Assembly: GCF_001668575.1 (NCBI RefSeq)
Contig: NZ_LZMD01000068.1
Coordinates: 1-39,658, forward strand
DNA: 39,658 nucleotides
Direction of reading: 5' to 3'
DNA from: Mycobacterium sp. 1164985.4
GTDB taxonomy: Bacteria; Actinomycetota; Actinomycetes; Mycobacteriales; Mycobacteriaceae
Position numbers and translations under genes: made by a program. This document shows, piece after piece, positions 17,804 through 25,981 of this stretch. Within the stretch, counting starts at the first letter, position 1, and every line of letters starts with the position of its first letter. The notes under the pieces were generated by a model that saw only the letters and a program-made list of their open reading frames with translations, was not told where the DNA came from and made no database searches.

Positions 17804-20263
17804 ATGCCTAGTAAGACCGCCGCGCGCTCTGGAACCCGTTCGACCAGGTCAAAACAGGGTGCGCGCTCCGGTGGCCGGGCGGCGCCGCGACGTAAACCGG
17901 CGCCGCGGCGGACCTCGTCACCCATTTCGTCGGCCGGCGCCTCGGTCGGTCGCGGAATGCGGGTGGGCTGGCTGATGCTGGCCAAGGGCGCCGGTACCAC
18001 CGCACGCTCTGTCGGTCGGGCCCGCGATCTGGAACCGGGTCATCGGCGGGACGGCATCGCCCTGGCGCTGCTGGGCCTGGCGGTGATCGTCGCGGCGAGT
18101 TCATGGTTCGGCGCCGCCGGCCCGGTGGGTGACTGGCTCGACACATTGCTGCGGATGCTGATCGGCGCCGCCGTCGTGCTCGTCCCGATCGCGTTGGCCG
18201 CCGTCGGCATCACGCTCATGCGTACCGAACCCGATCCGGACGCCAGGCCGCGCCTGATCCTCGGCACGGCGACGATCGCGCTGCCCGCGCTCGGGCTGTG
18301 GCACCTGTGGGCCGGTTCGCCGCAGGATCCCACCGCGCGCCAGCACGCCGCCGGCTTCTTCGGCTTCGCGATCGGCGGCCCGCTGTCCGACGGACTCACC
18401 GCGTGGATTGCCGCGCCGCTGTTGTTCATCGGTGTGTTGTTCGGAGTCTTGCTGGTGACCGGCACCACGATTCGCGAAGTGCCGTCGACGGTGCGGGCCA
18501 TGTTCTCCGCGCGCGGTTACGACGAATACGACTACGACGATTACGACGACGAGGACACCGCCGTCATCTCCGAATCCGACGACTTCTCCGACGGCTACTA
18601 CGACGACCCGAAGGCCTACGGCGACGACGCCGAACAGGCATGGCCGTCGGGCACACCCATGGAGAACTACCCGCTCTCCGACGAAGCGCCCACGATTCCC
18701 GAACCGACCGCGAAGACCCGCAAGAAGAAACCGAGACAGTCGACGATGACGCTGGACCGTGTCGTCGACGGACCGTATTCGTTGCCGCCGCTCGATCTGC
18801 TGATCGCGGGCGACCCTCCCAAGCGCCGCAGCGCGGGCAACGACCGGATGATCGAGGCCATCACCGAGGTGCTCGACCAGTTCAAGGTCAACGCATCGGT
18901 GACCGGTTGCACCCGCGGACCGACCGTCACCCGCTACGAGGTCGAACTCGGACCGGGCGTCAAGGTCGAGAAGATCACTGCGCTGCAACGCAATATCGCC
19001 TATGCGGTGGCGACGGAAAGCGTCCGCATGTTGGCGCCCATCCCCGGCAAGTCCGCCGTCGGCATCGAGGTGCCCAACGTGGACCGCGAGATGGTGCGTC
19101 TGGCCGACGTGCTGACCGACCCGGCCACCCGCGGCGACCACCATCCGCTGGTCATCGGTCTCGGCAAAGACATTGAGGGCGAATACATCTCGGCGAACCT
19201 CGCCAAGATGCCGCACCTGCTCGTCGCCGGCTCGACCGGTTCGGGCAAGTCGAGCTTCGTGAACTCGATGCTGGTGTCGCTGCTGGTGCGCGCCACCCCG
19301 GAGGAGGTCAGGATGATCCTGATCGACCCGAAGATGGTGGAACTGACGCCGTATGAGGGCATTCCGCACCTGATCACGCCGATCATCACCCAGCCGAAGA
19401 AGGCGGCCGCCGCCCTGGCGTGGCTGGTGGAGGAGATGGAACAGCGCTACCAGGACATGCAGGCGTCGCGGGTGCGCCACATCGACGACTTCAACAAGAA
19501 GGTGCGCTCGGGCGAGATCACCGCGCCGCTGGGCAGCCAGCGCGAGTACAAGCCCTACCCGTACATCGTCGCGATCGTCGACGAGTTGGCCGACCTGATG
19601 ATGACCGCCCCGCGCGACGTCGAGGACGCGATCGTGCGCATCACCCAGAAGGCGCGCGCGGCAGGCATTCACCTGGTGCTGGCCACGCAGCGGCCTTCGG
19701 TCGACGTGGTCACCGGCCTGATCAAGACCAATGTGCCGTCGCGGTTGGCGTTCGCCACGTCGTCGTTGACCGACAGCCGCGTGATCCTCGACCAGCAGGG
19801 CGCCGAGAAGTTGATCGGCATGGGTGACGGGCTGTTCCTGCCGATGGGTGCGAACAAGCCGATCCGCCTGCAAGGCGCGTTCATCACCGACGACGAGATC
19901 CACGCCGTGGTGGAGGCGACGAAGGCGCAGGCCGAACCGGAGTACACCGAGGGCGTCACCAACGCCAAGACCAACAGCGAGCGCAGCGATGTCGACCCGG
20001 ACATCGGTGACGACATGGACGTCTTCCTGCAGGCGGTCGAGCTGGTGGTGTCGAGCCAGTTCGGGTCGACGTCGATGTTGCAGCGCAAACTGCGCGTCGG
20101 CTTCGCCAAGGCGGGCCGGTTGATGGATCTGATGGAGACCCGCAACATCGTCGGCCCCAGCGAAGGTTCCAAGGCGCGCGAGGTTCTGGTCAAGCCCGAC
20201 GAATTGGCGGCGACGTTGGCGTCGATCCGCGGATCGGACTCCGGCAGCGACGACGACGAGTGA
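17804..20263 (+). CDS. ftsK: FtsK/SpoIIIE DNA translocase
   Basis: FtsK pumps chromosome ends through the septum and activates dimer resolution. The 819-residue protein has a basic N-terminus, four membrane helices (about residues 78-225) and an acidic linker with a D/Y-rich run (YDEYDYDDYDDEDTAV). The motor domain follows, with Walker A GSTGSGKSS at about 476-484 and Walker B VAIVDELADLMM near 588. The C-terminal winged-helix gamma domain (DVFLQAVELVVSSQFGSTSMLQRKLRVGFAKAGRLMDLMETRNIV) reads KOPS sequences. The length is normal for mycobacteria. A strong hairpin separates it from the convergent GNAT gene. Confidence 0.97.
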   Translation: MPSKTAARSGTRSTRSKQGARSGGRAAPRRKPAPRRTSSPISSAGASVGRGMRVGWLMLAKGAGTTARSVGRARDLEPGHRRDGIALALLGLAVIVAASSWFGAAGPVGDWLDTLLRMLIGAAVVLVPIALAAVGITLMRTEPDPDARPRLILGTATIALPALGLWHLWAGSPQDPTARQHAAGFFGFAIGGPLSDGLTAWIAAPLLFIGVLFGVLLVTGTTIREVPSTVRAMFSARGYDEYDYDDYDDEDTAVISESDDFSDGYYDDPKAYGDDAEQAWPSGTPMENYPLSDEAPTIPEPTAKTRKKKPRQSTMTLDRVVDGPYSLPPLDLLIAGDPPKRRSAGNDRMIEAITEVLDQFKVNASVTGCTRGPTVTRYEVELGPGVKVEKITALQRNIAYAVATESVRMLAPIPGKSAVGIEVPNVDREMVRLADVLTDPATRGDHHPLVIGLGKDIEGEYISANLAKMPHLLVAGSTGSGKSSFVNSMLVSLLVRATPEEVRMILIDPKMVELTPYEGIPHLITPIITQPKKAAAALAWLVEEMEQRYQDMQASRVRHIDDFNKKVRSGEITAPLGSQREYKPYPYIVAIVDELADLMMTAPRDVEDAIVRITQKARAAGIHLVLATQRPSVDVVTGLIKTNVPSRLAFATSSLTDSRVILDQQGAEKLIGMGDGLFLPMGANKPIRLQGAFITDDEIHAVVEATKAQAEPEYTEGVTNAKTNSERSDVDPDIGDDMDVFLQAVELVVSSQFGSTSMLQRKLRVGFAKAGRLMDLMETRNIVGPSEGSKAREVLVKPDELAATLASIRGSDSGSDDDE

Positions 20264-20264
20264 C

Positions 20265-20307
20265 TTCGGTGCACTACTGGTCGCTCAGCGATCACTAGTG
20301 CACCGAA
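20265..20307. terminator. Bidirectional stem-loop between ftsK and the GNAT gene
   Basis: TTCGGTGCACTA (20265-20276) and TAGTGCACCGAA (20296-20307) are a perfect 12-bp inverted repeat with a 19-base loop that holds a smaller TCGC/GCGA pair. It starts two bases after the ftsK stop and ends five bases before the stop of the convergent gene, so it can serve both strands. Confidence 0.75.
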
Positions 20308-20311
20308 ATCG

Positions 20312-20821
20312 CTAGAGGGTCAACAGCATTCGGGTGTTGCCGAGGATGTTCGGCTTGACGTAGGACAGGTCGAGGAACTCGGCGACGCCGGTGTCGTACG
20401 AGCGGCACATCTCCTCGTACACCTCGGCGGTGACGGGTGTTCCGTCGATCTCCCGAAACCCGTGTCTGCTGAAGAACTCGACTTCGAAGGTGAGCACGAA
20501 GATCCGCTCGAGGCGCAGTTCGCGCGCGACGTCGAGGAGTTTGTCGACGATCGCGTGCCCGACGCCCTGACCCCTGACCTTCGGATGCACCGCGACGGTG
20601 CGCACCTCACCGAGGTCCGACCACAACACGTGCAGCGCGCCGCAGCCGATCAGTTCGCTGTCGCACTCGGCGACCCAGAATTCCTGCACCGACTCGTAGA
20701 GCGTCACCAGATTCTTCTCCAGCAGGATCTTGCCGGAGTAGATGTCGACCAAGGATTTGATGGCGGGGACATCCGAGGTTCGCGCACGGCGCACGACGAC
20801 CTCGCCGGATTCTGCGCTCAC
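20312..20821 (-). CDS. argA: GNAT acetyltransferase, amino-acid N-acetyltransferase (ArgA-type)
   Basis: A 169-residue GNAT protein. The acetyl-CoA loop is VRGQGVGHAIVDKLL, preceded by the strand LGEVRTVAVHPK. ERIFVLTFEVEFFSRHGFREI is the C-terminal part of the fold. M. tuberculosis Rv2747, at the same position, makes N-acetylglutamate for arginine synthesis from this short stand-alone domain, and the IYSGKILLEKNLVTLYESVQEFWVAE N-terminus fits that group. The GTG at 20821 has TACTCT 6 bases upstream, pointing to a leaderless message. It is divergent from pgsA3, and the two -10 hexamers lie only 17 bases apart. Confidence 0.88.
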   Translation of the reverse strand: MSAESGEVVVRRARTSDVPAIKSLVDIYSGKILLEKNLVTLYESVQEFWVAECDSELIGCGALHVLWSDLGEVRTVAVHPKVRGQGVGHAIVDKLLDVARELRLERIFVLTFEVEFFSRHGFREIDGTPVTAEVYEEMCRSYDTGVAEFLDLSYVKPNILGNTRMLLTL

Positions 20822-20827
20822 ACGTGG

Positions 20828-20833
20828 AGAGTA
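20828..20833 (-). promoter_or_regulatory. -10 element, likely leaderless start of the GNAT gene
   Basis: Minus-strand TACTCT, 6 bases before the GTG at 20821. Confidence 0.5.
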
Positions 20834-20850
20834 TCGGTTCGAGCAACCGA

Positions 20851-20856
20851 TATTCT
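20851..20856 (+). promoter_or_regulatory. -10 element, likely leaderless start of pgsA3
   Basis: TATTCT with a 6-base spacer to the GTG at 20863. It rules against the longer frame opening at 20824. Confidence 0.55.
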
Positions 20857-20862
20857 GTTGCG

Positions 20863-21459
20863 GTGTCGGGCCAACCCCATATCGATCCGCTGGTCCCGCG
20901 CGCCCGTGTAGCGAACATCGCGAATGTGCTCACCGGCGTGCGGATGGCGTTGGTTCCGGTTTTCCTCGCTTTTCTCTTCGTCGGCGACGGCCATGAAACG
21001 TTCTGGCGGATAGCCGCATTCGTGGTGTTCACCGTCGCGGTGATCACCGACCGGTTCGACGGGGCGTTGGCCCGCAACTACGGCATGGTGACCGAGTTCG
21101 GCACACTGGCCGACCCCATCGCCGACAAGGCGCTCATCGGTGCGGCACTGATCGGGCTCTCGATGCTGGGCGACCTGCCGTGGTGGATCACGGTGGTGAT
21201 CCTCATCCGCGAGATCGGCATCACCGCGCTGCGGTTCGCCGTATTGCGCCACGGCGTGATCCCGGCAAGCCGCGGCGGCAAGCTCAAGACGCTCGTGCAG
21301 GGGGTGGCGATCGGCCTGTTCGTGCTCCCGTTGTCCGGTGCGTGGCTGGCGGTTGCCTGGGTCATCATGTGGGCCGCGGTGATCCTGACCGTGCTCACCG
21401 GCATCGATTACGTCGTGTCCGCGATCAGGGACTCCCGTGGACGACCCGCTCGTCAGTGA
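20863..21459 (+). CDS. pgsA3: CDP-alcohol phosphatidyltransferase (phosphatidylglycerophosphate synthase type)
   Basis: This membrane enzyme would transfer a phosphatidyl group from CDP-diacylglycerol to glycerol-3-phosphate. The 198-residue protein has the CDP-alcohol phosphotransferase signature D-x2-D-G-x2-A-R-x8-G-x3-D-x3-D, seen as DRFDGALAR, then G, then LADPIADK. The N-terminal NIANVLTGVRMALVPVFL and several hydrophobic helices complete the fold. The LIREIGITALRFAVLRHGVIPAS segment supports the PgsA branch. It begins a plus-strand block with cinA, clgR, pspA and pspM, which groups membrane lipid and envelope-stress functions. The cinA-like gene overlaps its end by 23 bases. Confidence 0.93.
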   Translation: MSGQPHIDPLVPRARVANIANVLTGVRMALVPVFLAFLFVGDGHETFWRIAAFVVFTVAVITDRFDGALARNYGMVTEFGTLADPIADKALIGAALIGLSMLGDLPWWITVVILIREIGITALRFAVLRHGVIPASRGGKLKTLVQGVAIGLFVLPLSGAWLAVAWVIMWAAVILTVLTGIDYVVSAIRDSRGRPARQ

Positions 21460-21925
21460 CGACGCCCGCGCGCTGGTCGCCGACCTCACGGTGCGCGGGC
21501 AGACGGTCGCGACGGCCGAGTCGCTGACCGCGGGCCTGCTGGCGGCGACGCTGGCGGGCGTGCCCGGTGCCAGTGTCGTGCTGCGCGGTGGCCTGGTCAC
21601 CTACGTCGAGGACACCAAGGTCTCGCTGGCGGGTGTGGCCCGCGAGGTGCTCGACGAGGTGGGCCCGGTCGCGGCGCCGACCGCGCGGGCCCTGGCCGTC
21701 GGCGCCCAGCAGCGCTGCGGGGCGACCTGGGGTGTGGGCCTGACCGGCGTCGCCGGACCCGAAGCACACGGCGGGCACCCCGTCGGGACCGTCTTCCTCG
21801 GTATCGCCGGACCGGTCCAGACCGACGTTGTCGAACTGCTACTGCACGGATCGCGATGGGACATCCGGCTCGCGGCCGTCGGCGAAGCCGTCGCGCGCCT
21901 GCGCTCCGCCGTCGCCGGACAGTGA
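21437..21925 (+). CDS. cinA: CinA C-terminal domain protein (nicotinamide-nucleotide amidohydrolase family)
   Basis: A 162-residue stand-alone CinA C-terminal (PncC-like) domain, which deamidates nicotinamide mononucleotide in characterised members. Family segments are [33 protein letters not shown] and [26 protein letters not shown]. The start is GTG 21437, overlapping pgsA3 by 23 bases with AGGGA just upstream, so it is in the same operon. It is the short form, without the N-terminal molybdopterin-binding-like domain of full CinA. Confidence 0.92.
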   Translation: MDDPLVSDDARALVADLTVRGQTVATAESLTAGLLAATLAGVPGASVVLRGGLVTYVEDTKVSLAGVAREVLDEVGPVAAPTARALAVGAQQRCGATWGVGLTGVAGPEAHGGHPVGTVFLGIAGPVQTDVVELLLHGSRWDIRLAAVGEAVARLRSAVAGQ

Positions 21926-21937
21926 TCTGCACCATCC

Positions 21938-21965
21938 GGGAACCAACCGGCCCGCTCTCAGCGTT
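21938..21965 (+). promoter_or_regulatory. SigE-like (ECF sigma) promoter upstream of clgR
   Basis: GGGAAC at 21938-21943 and CGTTG at 21962-21966 are separated by 18 bases. This fits the GGAAC...GTT pattern of mycobacterial SigE promoters. It lies 42 bases before the ATG of clgR. In M. tuberculosis clgR and the psp genes are induced through SigE. The call is by motif only. Confidence 0.6.
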
Positions 21966-22007
21966 GCCCTAATGGATCCCAGAAATTTACTCCGAAGGGA
22001 GAGCACG

Positions 22008-22328
22008 ATGACGGCATTGCTGCGCGAGGTGATCGGCGACGTGCTGCGTCGTGCCCGCGTCGACCAGGGACGCACCTTGCGCGAGGTGTCCGACACCGCG
22101 CGAGTCAGCCTGGGCTACCTCTCCGAGGTCGAACGCGGCCGCAAGGAAGCCTCGAGCGAATTGCTCAACGCGATCTGCGGGGCGCTCGATGTCCCGCTCT
22201 CGCAGGTGCTCTTCGACGCCGGTCAGGAAATGGAGCGCGAGGAGCGTGCCGCCTTCGCCGGCGCCGCCAACATCGACGCCACCACCAAGGTGGTCATCCC
22301 GCAGGTCGTGTCGATGGCGGTCGCCTGA
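22008..22328 (+). CDS. clgR: Transcriptional regulator ClgR
   Basis: ClgR activates clp protease and psp genes under envelope or redox stress and is itself degraded by Clp. The 106-residue protein carries one Cro/CI-type helix-turn-helix ([58 protein letters not shown], residues 11-68). It ends in VVSMAVA, similar to the AVA-type C-terminus by which Clp recognises ClgR. ATG 22008 has GAAGGGAG upstream. It precedes pspA and pspM, as in the M. tuberculosis clgR-pspA-rv2743c cluster, and has a SigE-like promoter. Confidence 0.95.
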   Translation: MTALLREVIGDVLRRARVDQGRTLREVSDTARVSLGYLSEVERGRKEASSELLNAICGALDVPLSQVLFDAGQEMEREERAAFAGAANIDATTKVVIPQVVSMAVA

Positions 22329-22384
22329 CGCGCCCGTGCGCTGCCGCGCGACCGGAGTGACTGTGGTGATACGCGCTGACCCGA

Positions 22385-22390
22385 TAGATT
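22385..22390 (+). promoter_or_regulatory. Possible -10 of a promoter within the clgR-pspA gap
   Basis: TAGATT fits TANNNT, 63 bases before the pspA ATG in the 125-base gap. No good -35 is seen. A separate pspA transcript is possible. Confidence 0.25.
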
Positions 22391-22453
22391 GGGCAGCACG
22401 GTAAGCCGGGCCGGCGAGTCCGAGACAACGACACGAAGGCGGAGTGAACTGAC

Positions 22454-23269
22454 ATGGCCAATCCGTTCGTCAAGGCGTGGAAGTACCTCATGGCGCTGTT
22501 CAGCTCCAAGGTGGACGAATACGCCGACCCGAAGGTGCAGATCCAGCAGGCCATCGAGGAAGCCCAGCGCCAGCATCAGGCGCTGACCCAGCAGGCCGCC
22601 CAGGTGATCGGCAACCAGCGTCAGCTGGAGATGCGGCTCAACCGACAGCTGGCCGACATCGAGAAGCTCCAGGTCAACGTCCGCCAGGCGCTCACCCTCG
22701 CCGACCAGGCGACGGCCGCCGGCGACGCCGCCAAGGCCACCGAGTACAACAACGCGGCCGAGGCGTTCGCCGCCCAGCTGGTGACCGCCGAGCAGAGCGT
22801 CGAGGACCTCAAGGGGCTGCACGACCAGGCGCTGCAGGCGGCCGGTCAGGCCAAGAAGGCCGTCGAACAGAACGCGATGATGCTGCAGCAGAAGATCGCC
22901 GAGCGCACCAAGCTGCTCTCGCAGCTCGAACAGGCCAAGATGCAGGAGCAGGTCAGCTCGTCGCTGCGCTCGATGAGCGAGTTGGCGGCCCCGGGCACCA
23001 CGCCCAGCCTGGACGAGGTGCGTCAGAAGATCGAGCGCCGCTATGCCAACGCAATGGGCGAGGCCGAGCTGGCGCAGAACTCGGTGCAGGGCCGGATGAT
23101 GGAGGTCCAGCAGGCGAGCGTGCAGATGGCCGGGCATTCGCGGCTGGAGCAGATCCGCGCCTCGATGCGCGGTGAGCAGCTGCCCGCCGGCGGTAACGCC
23201 GCCGCGCAGCCCGCGACCCCGGCGGCCAACCCGCAGCAGGCGACGCCGGAAAACCCGCTCTCCCAATAG
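22454..23269 (+). CDS. pspA: PspA/IM30 family envelope-stress protein (35-kDa antigen)
   Basis: A 271-residue PspA/IM30 (ESCRT-III-like) protein that coats and protects the cytoplasmic membrane. It begins [26 protein letters not shown], with the amphipathic N-terminal helix, and continues as a long alpha-helical coiled coil (about residues 25-225) rich in Q, A, E and R. The last 35 residues are Pro/Ala/Gln-rich and disordered. The orthologue in M. tuberculosis is Rv2744c, part of the ClgR-PspA system. The ribosome site is GGCGGAG, 11 bases before the ATG. It is followed after 14 bases by the pspM gene. Confidence 0.95.
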   Translation: MANPFVKAWKYLMALFSSKVDEYADPKVQIQQAIEEAQRQHQALTQQAAQVIGNQRQLEMRLNRQLADIEKLQVNVRQALTLADQATAAGDAAKATEYNNAAEAFAAQLVTAEQSVEDLKGLHDQALQAAGQAKKAVEQNAMMLQQKIAERTKLLSQLEQAKMQEQVSSSLRSMSELAAPGTTPSLDEVRQKIERRYANAMGEAELAQNSVQGRMMEVQQASVQMAGHSRLEQIRASMRGEQLPAGGNAAAQPATPAANPQQATPENPLSQ

Positions 23270-23283
23270 CCGAAGAGGAACCC

Positions 23284-24114
23284 GTGAGTGCGCAGACGAG
23301 TCGGCCCGAGCCGTGGCGCTCGTTGATGCAGCGAGGCCTTCAGAACGGGATCGACACGGCCGCCGAGTGGTCCGATGTACTGGCCGACAAGCTGAACGCC
23401 GCCGCCGACCCGCGCGCGAAGCTTCTGCGTAAGCGGCGGTGGGCGCTGCGGCTCACGGTGTTCCTCACGATGTCGTCCGTGTTCTGGATCGGCGTCACCG
23501 GGCTGGTGGCGGCGTGGGACGTTCCGGCATGGGCGCTGCTCATCCCGTCGCCGATCGCCGTCGGCGCGGCCTTCCTGGCCACGCTGTCGTTCCTGCGATA
23601 CCGCTGGCTGCGCCGTGAGCCGCTGCCCCCGCCGCGGTCGCGCGCCGCCCGCAGGCTCCCACCGCGGGGGTCGGCCGCACGTCAGTCGATGGCGGCGCTG
23701 GCATCCTCCGAGCGTGGGTTGTTCTCGCTGCTCGGGGTGATGGAGCGCGGTCGGATGCTGCCCGCCGACGAACTCCGCGAGCTGACCGCCGCTGCGAACC
23801 AGACGGCGGCGACCATGGCCGCGACCGCGAACGAAGTGGTGTCGATGGAGCGGGCGATCCGCGCGACGCCGCAGTCGCGCGCCCACCTCACCCCCACCAT
23901 CCGGGCGTTCACCGCACAGCTCGACCACGGTGCGCGTCAGTATGGCGAAATGGTCAACGCCGCAGCGCAATTGGTGTCGGCCGCGAACGCCGGTCCGACA
24001 TCCACGTCACCGATGTGGCAGCAGCGTTACCGCGACGAGCTGTCGAACGCCACCGACCGCCTCGTCGGCTGGGCCCAGGCGTTCAACGAACTGGGCCACG
24101 TCCGCGGGGCATAA
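23284..24114 (+). CDS. pspM: Phage-shock envelope stress membrane protein PspM (Rv2743c-like)
   Basis: A 276-residue protein with two membrane helices, about residues 56-77 (VFLTMSSVFWIGVTGLVAAW) and 82-104 (WALLIPSPIAVGAAFLATLSFL). They sit between a charged N-terminus and a long helical cytosolic domain (about 135-270). M. tuberculosis Rv2743c, in the same place, is the membrane partner of PspA. The GTG at 23284 has GAAGAGGAA as ribosome site. No relative of the fourth cluster member Rv2742c (PspN) follows; ephG converges 3 bases after the stop. Confidence 0.88.
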   Translation: MSAQTSRPEPWRSLMQRGLQNGIDTAAEWSDVLADKLNAAADPRAKLLRKRRWALRLTVFLTMSSVFWIGVTGLVAAWDVPAWALLIPSPIAVGAAFLATLSFLRYRWLRREPLPPPRSRAARRLPPRGSAARQSMAALASSERGLFSLLGVMERGRMLPADELRELTAAANQTAATMAATANEVVSMERAIRATPQSRAHLTPTIRAFTAQLDHGARQYGEMVNAAAQLVSAANAGPTSTSPMWQQRYRDELSNATDRLVGWAQAFNELGHVRGA

Positions 24115-24117
24115 CCC

Positions 24118-24558
24118 CTACATGGTCGGCCGCAGCGACGGAACCACCGTCGCGGCCAGCCCGCGCACCGTCGCCTTGACGAAGTCAAGGGTGTCGAAGT
24201 AGTCGCGCCACAACGTGATTCGGCCGGCGTGTACCTCGAACGTCCCGCACACCCAGAACTGCAGGCGCACCGGCCCGAAGATCAACGCATCGGTGCGTTC
24301 GGTGAGCACGGAGTTGCCGTCGGCGGCGACGCGGTGGATTTTCACCTCGAAGCGCGCCCTACCCTGACCACGCCGGAAGATGCCCATGATGCGCCTGCGG
24401 CCGCGGATCGTGGGGTAGCCGACGTTCTGCCATTCCACGTTGTCGGCGAGTAATCCGTCGGCGGTGTCGAAGTCCTCGTCCTGCAGCGCGTACAGGAACG
24501 TCTCCACCGCCCGGATGTTGTCGACATCGGTTTTCAGTTCGGAAGCCTGGTCGGTCAT
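24118..24558 (-). CDS. ephG: Limonene-1,2-epoxide hydrolase family protein (EphG-like)
   Basis: A 146-residue SnoaL-like fold epoxide hydrolase. Active-site residues of the Rv2740 type can be placed: Asn and Tyr in WQNVGYPT, Arg and Asp in ERTDAL, and a second Asp in WRDYFDTLDF. The enzyme opens lipid or steroid-like epoxides by a concerted Asp-water mechanism in characterised homologues; the substrate here is unknown. A TAGGCT -10 lies 6 bases before the ATG at 24558. It is divergent from the glycosyltransferase gene with 42 bases between starts. Confidence 0.92.
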   Translation of the reverse strand: MTDQASELKTDVDNIRAVETFLYALQDEDFDTADGLLADNVEWQNVGYPTIRGRRRIMGIFRRGQGRARFEVKIHRVAADGNSVLTERTDALIFGPVRLQFWVCGTFEVHAGRITLWRDYFDTLDFVKATVRGLAATVVPSLRPTM

Positions 24559-24564
24559 GCGGCC

Positions 24565-24570
24565 AGCCTA
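24565..24570 (-). promoter_or_regulatory. -10 element, likely leaderless start of ephG
   Basis: Minus-strand TAGGCT, 6 bases before the ATG at 24558. Confidence 0.5.
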
Positions 24571-24600
24571 GTGCCGCGCTGCTGTGGCAGGGTAGGCCCA

Positions 24601-25773
24601 ATGCGCGTCGCGGTCGTCGCCGGACCCGATCCGGGGCATGCCTTTCCAGCGATCGCGCTGTGCCTTCGTTTCCTGGTCAACGGTGATTCGCCCACGCTGC
24701 TGACCGGAACGGAGTGGCTCGACACCGCCCGCGACGCCGGTGTTCCCGCGGCCGAACTGCTCGGCCTCGACCCGGAGGACACCGACGACGACGCCGATGC
24801 CGGGGCGAAGGTCCACCAGCGTGGCGCCCGGATGGCCGTGCTCAACGCGCCACAGATGCGCCGGCTCGCGCCGGACCTGGTGGTCTCCGACGCCATCACC
24901 ACCGCCGGCGGCTTCTGCGCCGAACTGCTCGGGCTGCCGTGGGTCGAACTCAACCCGCACCCGCTGTACCGGCCGTCGAAGGGGCTCCCGCCGATCGGCA
25001 GCGGTCTGGCGCGAGGAGTCGGTGTCCGCGGCCGACTGCGGGACGCGATCCTGCGCGCCCTCTCCGCCCGGTCGTGGCGGCAGGGCATCCGGCAACGCGA
25101 GGCCGCGCGGGTGCAGATCGGGCTGCCCGCATCAGATCCCGGCCCACGCCGGCGGTTGATCGCCACGCTGCCGGCGCTGGAGGTGCCGCGGCCGGACTGG
25201 CCCGCCGAGGCCGTGGTGGTCGGCCCACTGCACTTCGAGCCGACGACGGCGACGCTGGACATACCCGCAGGCGGCGGTCCGGTCGTGGTGGTGGCGCCGT
25301 CCACCGCGACGACGGGGGAGGGCGGCCTGGCGGAGATCGTCCTGGCGACCCTGATACCGGGAAAGGTGCTGCCGCCGGAGTCGCGGGTCGTCGTCTCGCG
25401 CCTCGGCGGCACGCAGGTCGCGGTGCCGCCCTGGGCGGTGGTCGGGCTGGGCCGGCAGGACGAGCTGCTGTCGCACGCCGACCTGGTGATCTGCGGCGGC
25501 GGCCACGGCATGGTGACCAAGACGCTGCTGGCGGGCGTTCCGATGGTCGTGGTCCCCGGCGGCGGCGACCAGTGGGAGATCGCGAATCGCGTTGTGCGCC
25601 AGGGCAGTGCACAGCTGGTGCGTCCGCTCACCGCGGAGGCGCTGGCCCGCGCGGTGCGTGAGGTGTTGGACTCGCCGCGGTACCGGGATGCGGCGCGACG
25701 GGCCGGGAGGACGGTCGCCGACGTCGAGGATCCGGTACGGGTGTGCCATGAAGCACTACGAGCCTCGGCGTAG
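24601..25773 (+). CDS. GT-B fold glycosyltransferase (MGT/UGT type, Rv2739c-like)
   Basis: A 390-residue GT-B glycosyltransferase. The N-terminal MRVAVVAGPDPGHAFPAIAL is the acceptor-domain strand with its flexible loop. The C-terminal donor site reads DLVICGGGHGMVTKTLLAGVPMVVVPGGGDQWEIANRVV, close to the UGT/MurG-type signature (GGxGT...P...DQ..N). Donor and acceptor are unknown; in this position M. tuberculosis has Rv2739c, also uncharacterised. ATG 24601 is chosen over the 24571 opening because the earlier codons are not family-like. No good ribosome site is visible, and the upstream TAGGCC departs from TANNNT. Confidence 0.9.
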   Translation: MRVAVVAGPDPGHAFPAIALCLRFLVNGDSPTLLTGTEWLDTARDAGVPAAELLGLDPEDTDDDADAGAKVHQRGARMAVLNAPQMRRLAPDLVVSDAITTAGGFCAELLGLPWVELNPHPLYRPSKGLPPIGSGLARGVGVRGRLRDAILRALSARSWRQGIRQREAARVQIGLPASDPGPRRRLIATLPALEVPRPDWPAEAVVVGPLHFEPTTATLDIPAGGGPVVVVAPSTATTGEGGLAEIVLATLIPGKVLPPESRVVVSRLGGTQVAVPPWAVVGLGRQDELLSHADLVICGGGHGMVTKTLLAGVPMVVVPGGGDQWEIANRVVRQGSAQLVRPLTAEALARAVREVLDSPRYRDAARRAGRTVADVEDPVRVCHEALRASA

Positions 25774-25776
25774 TTT
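25771..25776 (+). promoter_or_regulatory. -10 element, likely leaderless start of the DUF3046 gene
   Basis: TAGTTT begins on the stop codon of the glycosyltransferase gene and lies 6 bases before the GTG at 25783. Confidence 0.5.
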
Positions 25777-25782
25777 GGGCCC

Positions 25783-25977
25783 GTGCGGTTGACGGAATTC
25801 CATCAGCTTGTGGAGGAAAAGTTCGGCTCGGTGCGCGGTGCGTCGCTGCTCGTCGACCACGTGCTGAGCGGCTTCGACGGGCGCACGGCCGCGCAAGCCA
25901 TCGAGGACGGCGTGGAACCGCGGGACGTCTGGCGCGCGCTGTGCTCGGACTTCGACGTCCCGCGTGATCAGTGGTGA
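25783..25977 (+). CDS. DUF3046 family protein (Rv2738c-like)
   Basis: A 64-residue protein of the actinobacterial DUF3046 family: it opens MRLTEFHQLVEEKFG and ends CSDFDVPRDQW, with the conserved SLLVDHVLSGFDGRTAAQAIEDGVEPRDVWRALC helical core. The function is unknown. In M. tuberculosis the gene stands directly before recA and is often co-annotated with it. Here recA does not follow; the hydrogenase region begins instead on the opposite strand. Confidence 0.9.
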   Translation: MRLTEFHQLVEEKFGSVRGASLLVDHVLSGFDGRTAAQAIEDGVEPRDVWRALCSDFDVPRDQW

Positions 25978-25981
25978 GTCG

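Noticed and set aside
18101..19903. 600-codon minus-strand frame opposite ftsK
   Set aside because: Repetitive R/H/D/V text and complete overlap with ftsK; a codon-bias shadow.
21437..21925. CinA gene as truncated pseudogene
   Set aside because: It has only the C-terminal domain, but stand-alone PncC-type proteins of this length are common and the frame is intact.
22329..22453. ClgR binding site upstream of pspA
   Set aside because: I looked for a CGC...GCG dyad of the ClgR type in the gap; the nearest match (around CGCTGCCGCG) breaks at key positions.
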